A stretch of DNA of 64,000 nt from Achromobacter spanius (GCF_003994415.1 NZ_CP034689.1:1116001-1180000), one strand, 5' to 3'; shown: positions 26,155 through 35,166, numbered from the stretch's first letter. A program made the numbers and translations. The notes: generated from the sequence alone by a model not told the origin.

Positions 26155-27344
26155 GCACACCGGCATCCCGCCCCTTGGACGGCATTACCGTCGTCAGCCT
26201 GGAACACGCCATCGCCGCGCCGTTTTGCACCCGCCAACTGGCGGACATGGGCGCGCGCGTCATCAAGATCGAACGGCCCGGCAGTGGCGATTTCGCGCGT
26301 GGCTACGATGAGCGCGTGCGCGGCCTGTCGTCGCACTTTGTCTGGACCAACCGTTCCAAGGAAAGCCTGACGCTGGACCTGAAGCGCGAAGAGGCCGGCG
26401 ACGTCATGCAGCGCCTGCTGGAATCGGCCGACGTGCTGGTGCAAAACCTGGCGCCCGGCGCGGCGGCGCGCCTGGGCCTGTCGTTCGACACCCTGCACGA
26501 GCGTTTCCCGCGCCTGATCGTCTGCGACATTTCGGGTTACGGCGAAGGCGGCCCGTATCAGGACAAGAAGGCGTATGACCTGCTGATCCAGAGCGAAAGC
26601 GGCTTTCTGTCGGTCACCGGCACGCAGGACGACCCGGTCAAGGCCGGGTGTTCCATCGCCGATATCGCGGCGGGCATGTATGCGTATTCGGCCATCCTGA
26701 ACGCCTTGCTGCTGCGCCAGAAAACCGGCCTGGGCAGCCGCCTGGACGTGTCCATGCTGGAGAGCATGGTCGAGTGGATGGGCTTTCCCATGTACTACGC
26801 CTTCGAAGGCGCCAAGCCGCCCGTGCGCGCGGGCGCGGCGCATGCGTCCATCTACCCCTATGGCCCGTTCCCGGTGGGCGACGGGTCCACCATCATGCTG
26901 GGCCTGCAGAACGAACGCGAATGGCGGGTCTTCTGCGCCCAGGTGCTGCGCCAGGCCACGCTGGCCGAAGACGCGCGCTTCATCTCGAATTCGCAGCGCA
27001 CCGCCAACCGCGACGCCCTGCGCGACCTGATCGTGGCGGCGTTTGCAGACTTGTCGATTGAACAGGTTACGCAGCGGCTGGAAGACGCGCAGATCGCCAA
27101 CGCCCGCGTCAATGACATGGCGGGCGTGTGGGCGCACCCGCAATTGCAGGCGCGGGCGCGCTGGAGCCAGGTCGACAGCCCGGCCGGCATGCTGCCCGCC
27201 TTGCTGCCGCCCGCCAGCAGCAACGCCTTTGCGCCGCGCATGGCGGCGGTGCCTGCCGTGGGTCAAAACACGGATGCGGTGCTAGCATCGCTGGGATACG
27301 CGCCGGATCAGGTGGCGCAATTCCATGCATCGGAGGTCGTGTGA
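26151..27344 (+). CDS. CaiB/BaiF (family III) CoA-transferase, 397 aa
   Basis: RPLDGITVVSLEHAIAAPFCTRQLADMGARVIKIERPGSGDFARGYDE is the family III N-terminus, and the candidate aspartyl nucleophile is in AGCSIADIAAGMYAYSAIL. Itaconate and mesaconate CoA-transferases belong to this family. The ATG overlaps the hydratase stop (ATGA), and its own stop overlaps the lyase GTG start (GTGA), so the three are tightly coupled. Predicted role: activation of a C5-dicarboxylate such as itaconate, mesaconate or citramalate with succinyl-CoA or acetyl-CoA as donor. Confidence 0.92.
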   Translation: MSTPASRPLDGITVVSLEHAIAAPFCTRQLADMGARVIKIERPGSGDFARGYDERVRGLSSHFVWTNRSKESLTLDLKREEAGDVMQRLLESADVLVQNLAPGAAARLGLSFDTLHERFPRLIVCDISGYGEGGPYQDKKAYDLLIQSESGFLSVTGTQDDPVKAGCSIADIAAGMYAYSAILNALLLRQKTGLGSRLDVSMLESMVEWMGFPMYYAFEGAKPPVRAGAAHASIYPYGPFPVGDGSTIMLGLQNEREWRVFCAQVLRQATLAEDARFISNSQRTANRDALRDLIVAAFADLSIEQVTQRLEDAQIANARVNDMAGVWAHPQLQARARWSQVDSPAGMLPALLPPASSNAFAPRMAAVPAVGQNTDAVLASLGYAPDQVAQFHASEVV

Positions 27345-28174
27345 CGCATCCCGTCGTTCGTAGCGCCCTGTTCGTGCCGGCGTCTCGCGCCGAGCGCATC
27401 CCCAAAGCGCTGGCCGCGGGGGCTGACACCGTTATCGTGGACCTGGAAGACGCCGTCGAGCATCTGGCCAAGGCCTCTGCCCGCGAAGCGCTGTGCGACT
27501 TCCTGGGGACGCATCGCGACGTCCGCCTTTGGGTGCGCATCAACGACGCCTCCACATCCTGGCACGACGACGACCTGAAAGCGTGTCGCGGCCGGCCAAA
27601 CATTGCCGGCATCCTGCTGCCCAAGGCCGAAACGCTGGCGCAGGTGCGGCATGTGGCCCAGACCGGGCTGCCGGTCATTCCCCTTATCGAAACTGCGCGC
27701 GGGTTGTTGAATGCCGGCGAAGTCGCGGCCACGCCCGGCGTGGCGCGGCTGGCGTTCGGCAGTCTGGACTACGCGCTGGATATGGGCCTGACACCCGACA
27801 CGCCCGGCGCCGAGACGGTGCTGGACCATGCCCGCGTGCAGGTGTTGCTGCATACCCGTTCGGCCGGCCTGCACCCCGCGCTTGACGGCGTATTTCCCGG
27901 CGTGCAGGACACGGCCGGCTTGAAGCAGGCGGCCAGCCGCGCGCAGCAGATGGGATTCGGCGGCATGTTGTGCATCCACCCGGCGCAAGTGCCAGTCATC
28001 CACGCCGCCTTTGTGCCGGCGCGCGAAGAGCTCGATTGGGCGCGCCGCGTGGTCGCCGCGCATCGCGATACCTCGGCGGGCACCTTCATGCTGGATGGCA
28101 AGATGGTCGATGCGCCCGTCATCGCGCGCGCGCGCCTGGTGCTGGCGCAAGCCGGCGAACAGGCTCCCACATGA
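27341..28174 (+). CDS. HpcH/HpaI/CitE-type CoA-ester lyase, 277 aa
   Basis: The start is GTG at 27341 with CGGAGG just upstream; no in-frame ATG fits. SALFVPASRAERIPKALAAGADTVIVDLEDAV and GILLPKAETLAQV followed by IPLIETARGLLNA are the CitE-type landmarks (Arg, Glu and Asp residues for Mg and CoA-ester binding), with LAFGSLDYALDMG and CIHPAQVPVIHAAF later. Family members cleave citramalyl-CoA, malyl-CoA or citryl-CoA analogues. In this operon, citramalyl-CoA to acetyl-CoA plus pyruvate is the simplest reading. It overlaps both neighbours. Confidence 0.92.
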   Translation: MTHPVVRSALFVPASRAERIPKALAAGADTVIVDLEDAVEHLAKASAREALCDFLGTHRDVRLWVRINDASTSWHDDDLKACRGRPNIAGILLPKAETLAQVRHVAQTGLPVIPLIETARGLLNAGEVAATPGVARLAFGSLDYALDMGLTPDTPGAETVLDHARVQVLLHTRSAGLHPALDGVFPGVQDTAGLKQAASRAQQMGFGGMLCIHPAQVPVIHAAFVPAREELDWARRVVAAHRDTSAGTFMLDGKMVDAPVIARARLVLAQAGEQAPT

Positions 28175-29067
28175 GCAACGCGCTCTTCATCGGCCACACC
28201 TACATCGACGTCACCGTGTTGGCTGATCACTGGCCCACCGGTGACGAAAAAAGCGTGGCGCGCGATTACGCGGTTTCATTCGGCGGCAACGCCGTCACGG
28301 CCGCATTCGCCTGCGGCCGGCTGGGCACGCCGCCCGATCTGATCTGTTCGCTGGCGCCCGATTGGTTGGGTCATATGTACACCGACATGGCGGCGGCGCA
28401 CGGCATCACGCTGCATGCGCGGCACGTGCGCCGTTCGTCGCTGTCGTTCATCATGCCCAGGCACGGCAAGCGCGCCATCGTGCGGGCGCGAGACGTCGAA
28501 TACCTGAATGATTTTCCGAAGCTGGATATCGGCGGCTATCGCGCCCTGCATCTGGACGGGCATCAGCCCGACGCCGCGCTGCATTACGCGCGCGCGTGCC
28601 GGCAGGCGGGCGTGCTGACGTCGCTGGACGGCGGCGGCATGCGCGAGAACACCGACGAGCTGCTGCGGTTTATCGACGTGGCGGTTTGCGCGGAGCGCAT
28701 GTGCGAACAATTGGGCTTGAACCCGGAAGGCTTGCTGGACCTGCTGAAAGCCCGAGGCTGCCGCATCGGCGCCGTCACGATGGGCGAGCGCGGCATGCTT
28801 TGGTACGACGAGACAGGGCGGGTGGACACCCTGCCGTCGCTGGACGTGCCGGGTGATCGTATTGTGGATACGTCAGGGGCGGGTGACGTGTTCCATGGGG
28901 CTTATGTGTGGTCGTATTTGAACCGGCCTGAATTGCCCTGGCTGGAACATTTCACCTTCGCGCGCGCGGCCTCGGCGCACAAGATTCAGTATCTGGGGAA
29001 TGAGGCCGGGTTGCCGCGAGTGGAAGACGTGGAACGCGCGATGATGGGGTTCGCGGCGAAGGGATGA
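28171..29067 (+). CDS. PfkB-family carbohydrate/nucleoside kinase, 298 aa
   Basis: The start at 28171 overlaps the lyase stop (ATGA). The C-terminal PfkB signature is VDTSGAGDVFHGAYVWSYL, with the catalytic Asp in GAGD, and the N-terminal part has VSFGGNAVTAAFACGRLG with the glycine pair typical of the family. It would phosphorylate a sugar, sugar acid or nucleoside with ATP. A kinase of this type is not part of any known itaconate or mesaconate route, so its tight coupling to the lyase operon is unexplained. Confidence 0.9.
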   Translation: MSNALFIGHTYIDVTVLADHWPTGDEKSVARDYAVSFGGNAVTAAFACGRLGTPPDLICSLAPDWLGHMYTDMAAAHGITLHARHVRRSSLSFIMPRHGKRAIVRARDVEYLNDFPKLDIGGYRALHLDGHQPDAALHYARACRQAGVLTSLDGGGMRENTDELLRFIDVAVCAERMCEQLGLNPEGLLDLLKARGCRIGAVTMGERGMLWYDETGRVDTLPSLDVPGDRIVDTSGAGDVFHGAYVWSYLNRPELPWLEHFTFARAASAHKIQYLGNEAGLPRVEDVERAMMGFAAKG

Positions 29068-29118
29068 TTGTTTGGAGCTTGGCCGCGGGGCGGTGCGATG
29101 GGTTGGCGGCGGGCGGTG

Positions 29119-29185
29119 TGATGGGTTGCGCGCGGCGGACGGTGGGTTTCGCGTGATGGTCGTGTCGCGCTTCACCCATCCTACG
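29119..29185 (-). repeat. Dispersed palindromic element, copy D
   Basis: TGATGGGTTGCGCGCGG ... GCGCTTCACCCATCCTACG. It is the first clear copy of a cluster of three in the 309-base gap between the PfkB and folK stops; shorter degenerate GATGGGTT fragments precede it. No gene is supported in this gap. Confidence 0.8.
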
Positions 29186-29222
29186 GTGCTCGTTGGCTCC
29201 CGTCGTCGTATGGGGCGTGGCA

Positions 29223-29288
29223 GATGGGTTGCGCGCGATGGGGGCTTGGGCCTTTCTGACCCGGGTCTCGCGCTTCACCCATCCTACG
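29223..29288 (-). repeat. Dispersed palindromic element, copy E
   Basis: GATGGGTTGCGCGCGATGG ... CGCGCTTCACCCATCCTACG, same orientation as copy D and about 104 bases apart, nearly a direct repeat of it. Confidence 0.8.
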
Positions 29289-29312
29289 GTGCATGTTGGC
29301 GCTCCGTCCTTG

Positions 29313-29379
29313 CGTAGGATGGGCGAAGCGCGGATTGACCGCTGTGCGAAAACCGGCGTCTAACGCGCGTAACCCATCA
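29313..29379 (+). repeat. Dispersed palindromic element, copy F (contains the folK stop)
   Basis: CGTAGGATGGGCGAAGCGCGG ... ACGCGCGTAACCCATCA. The final TCA (29377-29379) is the reverse complement of the folK TGA stop, so the element end supplies the stop. It is inverted relative to copies D and E. Confidence 0.8.
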
Positions 29380-29865
29380 GGCGGCCACCCGCTCAATCGC
29401 CTGATCCCGAATCTCATCGATCCAGGCCGAAATCGGCCGGCCATTCACCACCATGTCCGGCGCAAGATCCCGCAGCGGCAGCAGCACGAACGCACGTTGA
29501 TGCATCCGAGGATGCGGCACGGTCAGCCGTTCGTGATTCAACGCCAGATCGCCGAACATCAGCAGGTCCAGATCCAGCGTGCGAGGCGCATTTTTATAAG
29601 GGCGCTGCCTTCCATGCAGATTTTCCAGCGCCTGCAGCACATCCAGCAACGCCAGCGGCGCAAGATCCGTATCTAGCGCCGCGACGGCATTCACGAAATC
29701 GGGGCCGGTGGCCTCGACCGGCGCGCTGCGGTAGAACGGCGACGCCGTCACCGCCTTGATGCCGTCCGAAGCCTTCAGCTCGGTCAGCACGCCGCGCAAG
29801 GTGGCCGCGCTGTCGCCCAGATTGGCGCCCAGGCCGATATAGGCGCGGACCAAGGGGGGCGACAC
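29377..29865 (-). CDS. folK: 2-amino-4-hydroxy-6-hydroxymethyldihydropteridine pyrophosphokinase (HPPK), 162 aa
   Basis: YIGLGANLGDSAATL at the N-terminus and the HPPK signature RTLDLDLLMFGD near residue 95 identify it, with VPHPRMHQRAFVLLPL following. It transfers pyrophosphate from ATP to 6-hydroxymethyl-dihydropterin in folate synthesis. Length is standard. It lies 3 bases downstream of pcnB, an arrangement common in proteobacteria. Its TGA stop is embedded in palindromic copy F, so the last residues (IERVAA) directly abut the repeat. Confidence 0.95.
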   Translation of the reverse strand: MSPPLVRAYIGLGANLGDSAATLRGVLTELKASDGIKAVTASPFYRSAPVEATGPDFVNAVAALDTDLAPLALLDVLQALENLHGRQRPYKNAPRTLDLDLLMFGDLALNHERLTVPHPRMHQRAFVLLPLRDLAPDMVVNGRPISAWIDEIRDQAIERVAA

Positions 29866-29868
29866 GGT

Positions 29869-31248
29869 TTACTCGGCGGTCGACGGGCCGCGCGGCGAAC
29901 GGCGCGGGCGCCGGCGCTTGCGCGGGGATGACGACGAGGCGGGGCCGCTTGGGCCGCCATCGCCGGCTTCGCGCGGCAAGCGCGAGACTTCTTCGATCAT
30001 GTCGGCGCGGGTGGCGTCGTCGGCATTGGCCAAGTCCATCCACCACTGCGCCAACACGCTGTCGAACTCGCCGGCGGCGGCGCGCAGTTGCAGGAAATCG
30101 CAGGCGGCGCGAAAGCGCGGTTGTTCGATCATGCGGAAAATGGTCTTGCCCATGCGGCGTTCAAAACGCGGCTGCATGAACCAGATTTCGCGCATGTCCG
30201 ACGAGAAGCGGCGCTGGATGGCCAGCTTTTCGGTTTGCTCGTCCAGCACCGAATCCGCCGCTTGCGACAGCGCCGGAATGGTGTGCTCGCCTTGCGCGCG
30301 CAACTGCTTCCAGCGCACATCCACCTGCTGCCACAGCAGCGCGGCAAACAGGAAGCTGGGGCTGATCGTCTTGCCGGCGCGCACACGCGCGTCGGTGCGT
30401 TCCAGCGCCAGTTCCACGAAGTGCTCGCCACCGGGCTGTTCCAGCACCACGTCCAGCAAGGGCAGCAGGCCGTTGTGCAGGCCGTCGGCGCGCAACTGGC
30501 GCAGGCAGTCCATGGCGTGGCCGCAGGTCAGCAGCTTGAGCATTTCGTCGAACAGACGCGAGGCCGGCACGTTTTCGATGAGCTCGGCCATGGTGCTGAT
30601 CGGCTGGCGCGTGGCCGGGTCGATGGTGCCGTTGAGCTTGGCGGCGAAACGCACGGCGCGCAGCATGCGAACAGGGTCTTCGCGGTAACGCTTGACCGGG
30701 TCGCCAATGATGCGGACCTGACGCTTTTTCAGGTCGGCCACGCCATCGTGGTAGTCAATGACTTCCTCGTTGTGCGGGTCGTAGTACAGCGCGTTCATGG
30801 TGAAGTCGCGGCGCTTGGCGTCTTCTTCCTGCGAGCCGAACACGTTGTCGCGCAGGATGCGGCCGTGCTCATCGGTTTCCTGCTCTTCCGACGCCGGGGC
30901 GCGGAAGGTCGACGTTTCGATGATTTCCTGGCCGAACACCACGTGCACCAACTGGAAGCGGCGGCCAATGATGCGGGCGCGACGAAACAGCGGGCGGATC
31001 TGTTCGGGCGTGGCGTTGGTGGCCACGTCGAAATCCTTGGGTTCAAGTCCCACGATCAGGTCGCGCACCGCGCCGCCCACGATATAGCCTTCATAGCCGT
31101 GCTGGCGCAGGACTTCGCAGACCTTGATGGCGTGGCGAGAAACATTACGGCGGTCAATGCCGTGTTTGTCGCGCCCAATGCGCAACGGCCCCCGAGGTGC
31201 CGGCGCGAACAAGCGGCCGACGAATTTTTTTATGGTTTCAGTGATCAT
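29869..31248 (-). CDS. pcnB: Poly(A) polymerase I, 459 aa
   Basis: The nucleotidyltransferase head is clear: YIVGGAVRDLIVGLEPKDFDVATNATPEQI (residues about 55-85), with the G-G-x-V-R-D motif and the D-x-D metal pair. RFQLVHVVFG and the RDFTMNALYYD block follow, then the neck domain with REDPVRMLRAVRFAAKL. The Arg/Pro-rich tail (SSSPRKRRRPRRSPRG) is typical of PcnB and separates it from CCA-adding enzymes. It adds 3' poly(A) tails that promote RNA decay. It is followed by folK and preceded directly by a HAD phosphatase gene. Confidence 0.95.
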   Translation of the reverse strand: MITETIKKFVGRLFAPAPRGPLRIGRDKHGIDRRNVSRHAIKVCEVLRQHGYEGYIVGGAVRDLIVGLEPKDFDVATNATPEQIRPLFRRARIIGRRFQLVHVVFGQEIIETSTFRAPASEEQETDEHGRILRDNVFGSQEEDAKRRDFTMNALYYDPHNEEVIDYHDGVADLKKRQVRIIGDPVKRYREDPVRMLRAVRFAAKLNGTIDPATRQPISTMAELIENVPASRLFDEMLKLLTCGHAMDCLRQLRADGLHNGLLPLLDVVLEQPGGEHFVELALERTDARVRAGKTISPSFLFAALLWQQVDVRWKQLRAQGEHTIPALSQAADSVLDEQTEKLAIQRRFSSDMREIWFMQPRFERRMGKTIFRMIEQPRFRAACDFLQLRAAAGEFDSVLAQWWMDLANADDATRADMIEEVSRLPREAGDGGPSGPASSSSPRKRRRPRRSPRGPSTAE

Positions 31249-31947
31249 TTATGACTTCGAGTCTTCCATGTGGTCGAACAAGTCGATCACTTGCCAGCCA
31301 CGGTCTTGCGCGATGGTGCGCAGGGTGGGGCTGGGGTTGGCGGCGATCGGACGGGTCACCTTTTCGAGCAGGGGTACATCATTGACCGAATCGCTATAGA
31401 AAAACGATTCGGGGAAATCCGCAAGCCCAAATCCCATATTGGCCAGCCAATCGTTCACGCGCACCACCTTGCCTTCCTTGAAACTGGGCGTGCCCAGGAT
31501 GCGGCCGGTGTAGCGGCCGCGCAGGTATTCGGCGTCGGTGGCCACCAGGTGCGGTACGCCAAAGGCGCGCGCGATGGGGGCGGTGACGAAGCTGTTGGTG
31601 GCCGTGACGATGGCGCACAGGTCGCCAGCGTCCAGGTGCGATTGCACCAGCGCACGCGCGTCGACGGTGATGGACGGGCGGATGACTTCGCGCATGAATT
31701 CCTCATGCCAGTCGGCCAGGTCGAACGGTGAATGCGCCGCCAACAGGCCCAGCATGAACTCGGCGGCCTGTTCGGCGGTGAGTTCGCCACGGTTGTAGCG
31801 ATCCATCAGGTCGTCGTTCTGGCGGCGGGCTTCAACGGGATCGCCCGCGCGGCCTGTACGGGCCAGATAGTCGGCCCATTGATAGTCGCTATCCAGCGGC
31901 AACAGGGTGTGGTCCAGGTCGAACAGGGCGAGACGTCGGGAAGTCAT
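31249..31947 (-). CDS. HAD-IB family phosphatase (SerB-like), 232 aa
   Basis: The HAD motif I DLDHTLLPLDSD is at residues about 10-21, motif II is in AIVTATNSFVT, and motif III/IV lies in FKEGKVVRV plus YSDSVNDVPLL. The layout is that of subfamily IB (phosphoserine phosphatase-like). The substrate is not determinable. The start overlaps the hda stop by 4 bases, and its stop immediately precedes pcnB, so it is a member of the hda-HAD-pcnB-folK operon that is conserved in this bacterial group. Confidence 0.9.
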   Translation of the reverse strand: MTSRRLALFDLDHTLLPLDSDYQWADYLARTGRAGDPVEARRQNDDLMDRYNRGELTAEQAAEFMLGLLAAHSPFDLADWHEEFMREVIRPSITVDARALVQSHLDAGDLCAIVTATNSFVTAPIARAFGVPHLVATDAEYLRGRYTGRILGTPSFKEGKVVRVNDWLANMGFGLADFPESFFYSDSVNDVPLLEKVTRPIAANPSPTLRTIAQDRGWQVIDLFDHMEDSKS

Positions 31948-32645
31948 GTGCGTTGCGAGTCAGGATCTGCGAGCATGGCGCGCAGCAATGGCAGGGTGAT
32001 GGGACGGCCGGTGGCCAGGGAGTAACGGTCAAGCGCGTCGATCAACGCGGCCAGCTTGCGGATGTCGCGCTCGTGGTGGATCAGCATCCAGTTGATGATT
32101 TCGGGCGCCAGGTGCATGCCGCGTTCGGCGGCCTGCGCGGACAGGGCGGCCAGCTTGTCGGCGTCTGACAGCGGGTCCAGGCGGAACACCAGGTCCCAGC
32201 CCAGGCGCGTGCGCAGGTCTTCGCGCAGCGGCATCGACAGCGGGGCGCGGTCGCCGGCCAACGCCAGCGCAAAGGCGCGGCCCGTGGCGGCAGATTCACG
32301 CCAGCGGTTGTACAGCGCAAACAGGGCGGCCTGGCGGTTGTCGTCCATGCGATGCACGTCGTCCACCGCCACGAACTTGGGCATGGGCGATTTGGAATCG
32401 GCTTCGGCCAGGCGGCGCAGCATGGTTTCGCCCTTGGCGGGGTCGATGAAGACGGCGTCCGGGCGCGCGGTCAGGGCGCGCAGCAGGTGGGTGCGGCCAC
32501 AACCGGCGGCGCCCCATATATACAGGGCGCGGCCGGGATTCAGCGCGCGCACGGCCGCCAGCGCTTCCCCGTTGGGGCCGGCGATATAGTTGTTCAGCGA
32601 TGGCGCTGGCGCGGGAAGAACGTCAAGCAACAGCTGGCGGTTCAT
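31944..32645 (-). CDS. hda: DnaA regulatory inactivator Hda, 233 aa
   Basis: This short AAA+ protein resembles the ATPase domain of DnaA without the DNA-binding domain. It has LNNYIAGPNGEALAAV and a P-loop ALYIWGAAGCGRTHLLRAL (residues about 40-58), a Walker B-like FVAVDDVHRMD, and the N-terminal clamp-binding motif QLLLDVLP. Hda acts with the DNA sliding clamp to stimulate ATP hydrolysis by DnaA after initiation. It is first in the leftward operon and divergent from purM. Confidence 0.9.
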   Translation of the reverse strand: MNRQLLLDVLPAPAPSLNNYIAGPNGEALAAVRALNPGRALYIWGAAGCGRTHLLRALTARPDAVFIDPAKGETMLRRLAEADSKSPMPKFVAVDDVHRMDDNRQAALFALYNRWRESAATGRAFALALAGDRAPLSMPLREDLRTRLGWDLVFRLDPLSDADKLAALSAQAAERGMHLAPEIINWMLIHHERDIRKLAALIDALDRYSLATGRPITLPLLRAMLADPDSQRT

Positions 32646-33035
32646 GAGAGGTTATCAATCAGGCTTGTTCGGTACTTCCAAGACCCAGCGCAGTACTGCG
32701 CGCGGGGCCCGCTGCGGCGCGATGGGCAGGCCGATGTTGCCGGAAAAGCCAAAAAACGGTGATGCACGGGGCCGATTCGGGTATTGCCCGCCAGAAACTG
32801 GCAAAATCCAACCCGGCCAACCCAACACTTTAAACCACCTGGGGGCATGGTGTCGCGCTCAAGGGCTTTGCCAGGCTTGGGTTTGCGCGCTTTTGGTCCC
32901 CCAGCGCGTCCGACCCACCCCTGGCGCTTTCGTGGTGCTCGGCCAGGCCGAACCCTGCACAGGCCCACAACATCGTAAAATGCGGGGCGTTCCACCAAAT
33001 TCCCAGCAATTGTTACATACCCCACGGCATTTCTC
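32646..33035. other. Divergent intergenic region hda/purM (390 bp)
   Basis: I see no convincing gene here. A weak promoter candidate for purM is TAAAAT at 32976-32981, with CTGCAC about 15 bases upstream as a poor -35. Open frames in the gap show no family resemblance. In many proteobacteria a permease gene sits between purM and hda; none is present here. Confidence 0.5.
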
Positions 33036-34085
33036 ATGACGAATCAACCTAAAGCCCCCTTGACCTACCGCGATGCCGGTGTCGACATCGACGCAGGCGA
33101 CGCCCTGGTCGACCGTATCAAACCCCTCGCCGCGCGCACCATGCGCCCCGGGGTGCTGGCCGGTATCGGCGGCTTTGGCGCGCTGTTCGAAGTGCCCAAG
33201 AAGTACAACGAGCCCGTGCTGGTGTCGGGCACCGACGGCGTGGGCACCAAGCTGCGTCTGGCGTTCGAGTGGAACCGCCACGACACCGTGGGTATCGACC
33301 TGGTCGCCATGAGCGTCAACGACATCCTGGTGCAGGGCGCCGAGCCCCTGTTCTTCCTGGACTACTTTGCCTGCGGCAAGCTTTCGGTGGACACGGCGGC
33401 GTCGGTGGTGGGCGGCATTGCCAAGGGCTGCGAACTGTCGGGCTGCGCGCTGATCGGCGGCGAAACCGCTGAAATGCCGGGCATGTACCCGGACGGCGAA
33501 TACGACCTGGCCGGCTTCGCGGTGGGCGCGGTGGAAAAGTCCGCCATCATCGACGGCAAGTCCATCAAGCCGGGCGACGTGGTGCTGGGCCTGGCCTCCA
33601 GCGGCGTGCATTCCAACGGTTTTTCGCTGGTCCGCAAGATCATCGAACGCGCCGGCGCCAAGCCCACCGACGACTTCCACGGCCAGCCGCTGGTTGACGT
33701 GGTGATGGCGCCCACGCGCATCTACGTGAAGCAAGTGCTGGCCGCGCTGGCCAAGCATGGCACCGACATCAAGGGCCTGGCCCACATCACCGGCGGCGGC
33801 TTGCTGGACAACGTGCCGCGCATCCTGCAAGCCGGCCTGTCGGCCAAGTTGCATCGCGACGGCTGGGAAATGCCCAAGCTGTTCCAGTGGCTGCAAGAGC
33901 AGGGCGGCGTGGAAGACACCGAAATGCACCGCGTCTTCAACTGCGGCATCGGCATGGTGCTGGTGGTGGACGCGACCCAGGCCGACGCCATCGCTGAAAC
34001 CTTGCGCGAGCAGGGCGAAACCGTCAGCAAGATCGGTGAAATCGTCGAGCAGACAGAAGGCATGGCGCAAACCTTCGTGGTGTAA
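33036..34085 (+). CDS. purM: Phosphoribosylformylglycinamidine cyclo-ligase (AIR synthetase), 349 aa
   Basis: LTYRDAGVDIDAGDALVDRIK at the N-terminus and VSGTDGVGTKLRLAFEW then DLVAMSVNDILVQGAEPLFFLDYFA are exact PurM landmarks. GLAHITGGGLLDNVPRIL is the conserved block before the C-terminus. It closes the imidazole ring to make AIR in purine synthesis, using ATP. Length is standard. It is monocistronic and followed by a strong terminator. Confidence 0.97.
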   Translation: MTNQPKAPLTYRDAGVDIDAGDALVDRIKPLAARTMRPGVLAGIGGFGALFEVPKKYNEPVLVSGTDGVGTKLRLAFEWNRHDTVGIDLVAMSVNDILVQGAEPLFFLDYFACGKLSVDTAASVVGGIAKGCELSGCALIGGETAEMPGMYPDGEYDLAGFAVGAVEKSAIIDGKSIKPGDVVLGLASSGVHSNGFSLVRKIIERAGAKPTDDFHGQPLVDVVMAPTRIYVKQVLAALAKHGTDIKGLAHITGGGLLDNVPRILQAGLSAKLHRDGWEMPKLFQWLQEQGGVEDTEMHRVFNCGIGMVLVVDATQADAIAETLREQGETVSKIGEIVEQTEGMAQTFVV

Positions 34086-34114
34086 GCCCGACCCCGACCG
34101 GTTCCGCGTGAATG

Positions 34115-34140
34115 AAAAACCCGCCGCTGGCGGGTTTTTT
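34115..34140. terminator. Bidirectional intrinsic terminator after purM
   Basis: AAAAACCCGCC, a GCT loop, then GGCGGGTTTTTT: an 11-bp stem with a T-run on both strands. It can serve purM on the plus strand and mutL-miaA on the minus strand. Confidence 0.92.
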
Positions 34141-34224
34141 CATGGGCGGACGGCGCGTGCTGCGCCGAGCGTGGCATGGATAGGCCCACGGCCATGGCGC
34201 TGCATTGAGGCACGTACGTTGCTG

Positions 34225-35166
34225 TTAGCGCTTGCCCGCCAGCGCCAGCGCCACGGCGTCGATGGTTTGCGCCACCGCGTCGCTGGCCAGGCAGTCAACG
34301 ATGACGCGGTCGGGCTGGGCGCGCAGCCAGGTGATCTGGCGCTTGGCCAACTGGCGCGTGGCGGCAATGCCTTGTTCGCGCGCGGTGGTTAGATCGACCT
34401 CGCCATCCAGATGCGCCCACATCTGCCGATAGCCCACGCAGCGCACGGACGGCAGGCCGGGGTGCAGGTCCGGCCGGGCGCGCAGCGTACGGACTTCGTC
34501 AAGCAGGCCCTTGGCCAGCATGGCGTCAAAGCGCTGTTCGATGCGCGCGTGCAGCGCGGCGCGGTCCGAGGGCTCAAGGCTGATGGTCAGGTAGTGATTG
34601 GTGTCGTCATCCGGCTTTTGCTCGCCGCGCCGCAGCAGGGCCGACATGGGCTGGCCCGTCAGTTGGCAGATTTCCAGCGCGCGCTGGATGCGTTGGCTGT
34701 CGTTGGGCGCCAGGCGGGCGGCGGTGACTGGGTCCCGAAGCGCCAGTTCAGCATGCAGCGCGGGCCAGCCTTGCGTAGCGGCGCGGGCTTCGATCTCGGC
34801 GCGCAAGGCGGGGTCTGCCTGGGGCAAGTCATCAAGGCCATCGCGCAGCGCCTTGTAATACATCATGGTGCCGCCCGCCAGCAGGGGAATGCGCCCGCGC
34901 GCGCGGATCTCGTCGATCAGGCGCAGGGCGTCGGCGCGGAACTCGGCGGCCGAATACGACTGCGCGGGGTCCAGGATGTCCAGCAGGTGCTGGGGCACGC
35001 GCGCCTGTTCCTCGGGCGAGGGCTTGGCCGTGCCAATGTCCATGCCACGGTAGATCGTGGCCGAATCGACGTTGATGATTTCCAGGGGCCAGCGCTCGGC
35101 CAGCGCAAGCGTGGACGCGCTTTTGCCGGCGGCGGTGGGGCCGGCCAGGCAGATGACCGGCGGCAT
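34225..35166 (-). CDS. miaA: tRNA dimethylallyltransferase, 313 aa
   Basis: The start at 35166 (MPPVICLAGPTAAGKSASTLALAERW) puts the P-loop GPTAAGKS at residues about 9-16, as in MiaA; longer in-frame starts lack similarity. INVDSATIYRGMDIGTAKPS and the LLAGGTMMYYKALRDGL block follow. It adds the dimethylallyl group to A37 of tRNAs reading U-starting codons. The mutL stop is only 26 bases upstream, giving the common mutL-miaA operon. Confidence 0.96.
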   Translation of the reverse strand: MPPVICLAGPTAAGKSASTLALAERWPLEIINVDSATIYRGMDIGTAKPSPEEQARVPQHLLDILDPAQSYSAAEFRADALRLIDEIRARGRIPLLAGGTMMYYKALRDGLDDLPQADPALRAEIEARAATQGWPALHAELALRDPVTAARLAPNDSQRIQRALEICQLTGQPMSALLRRGEQKPDDDTNHYLTISLEPSDRAALHARIEQRFDAMLAKGLLDEVRTLRARPDLHPGLPSVRCVGYRQMWAHLDGEVDLTTAREQGIAATRQLAKRQITWLRAQPDRVIVDCLASDAVAQTIDAVALALAGKR

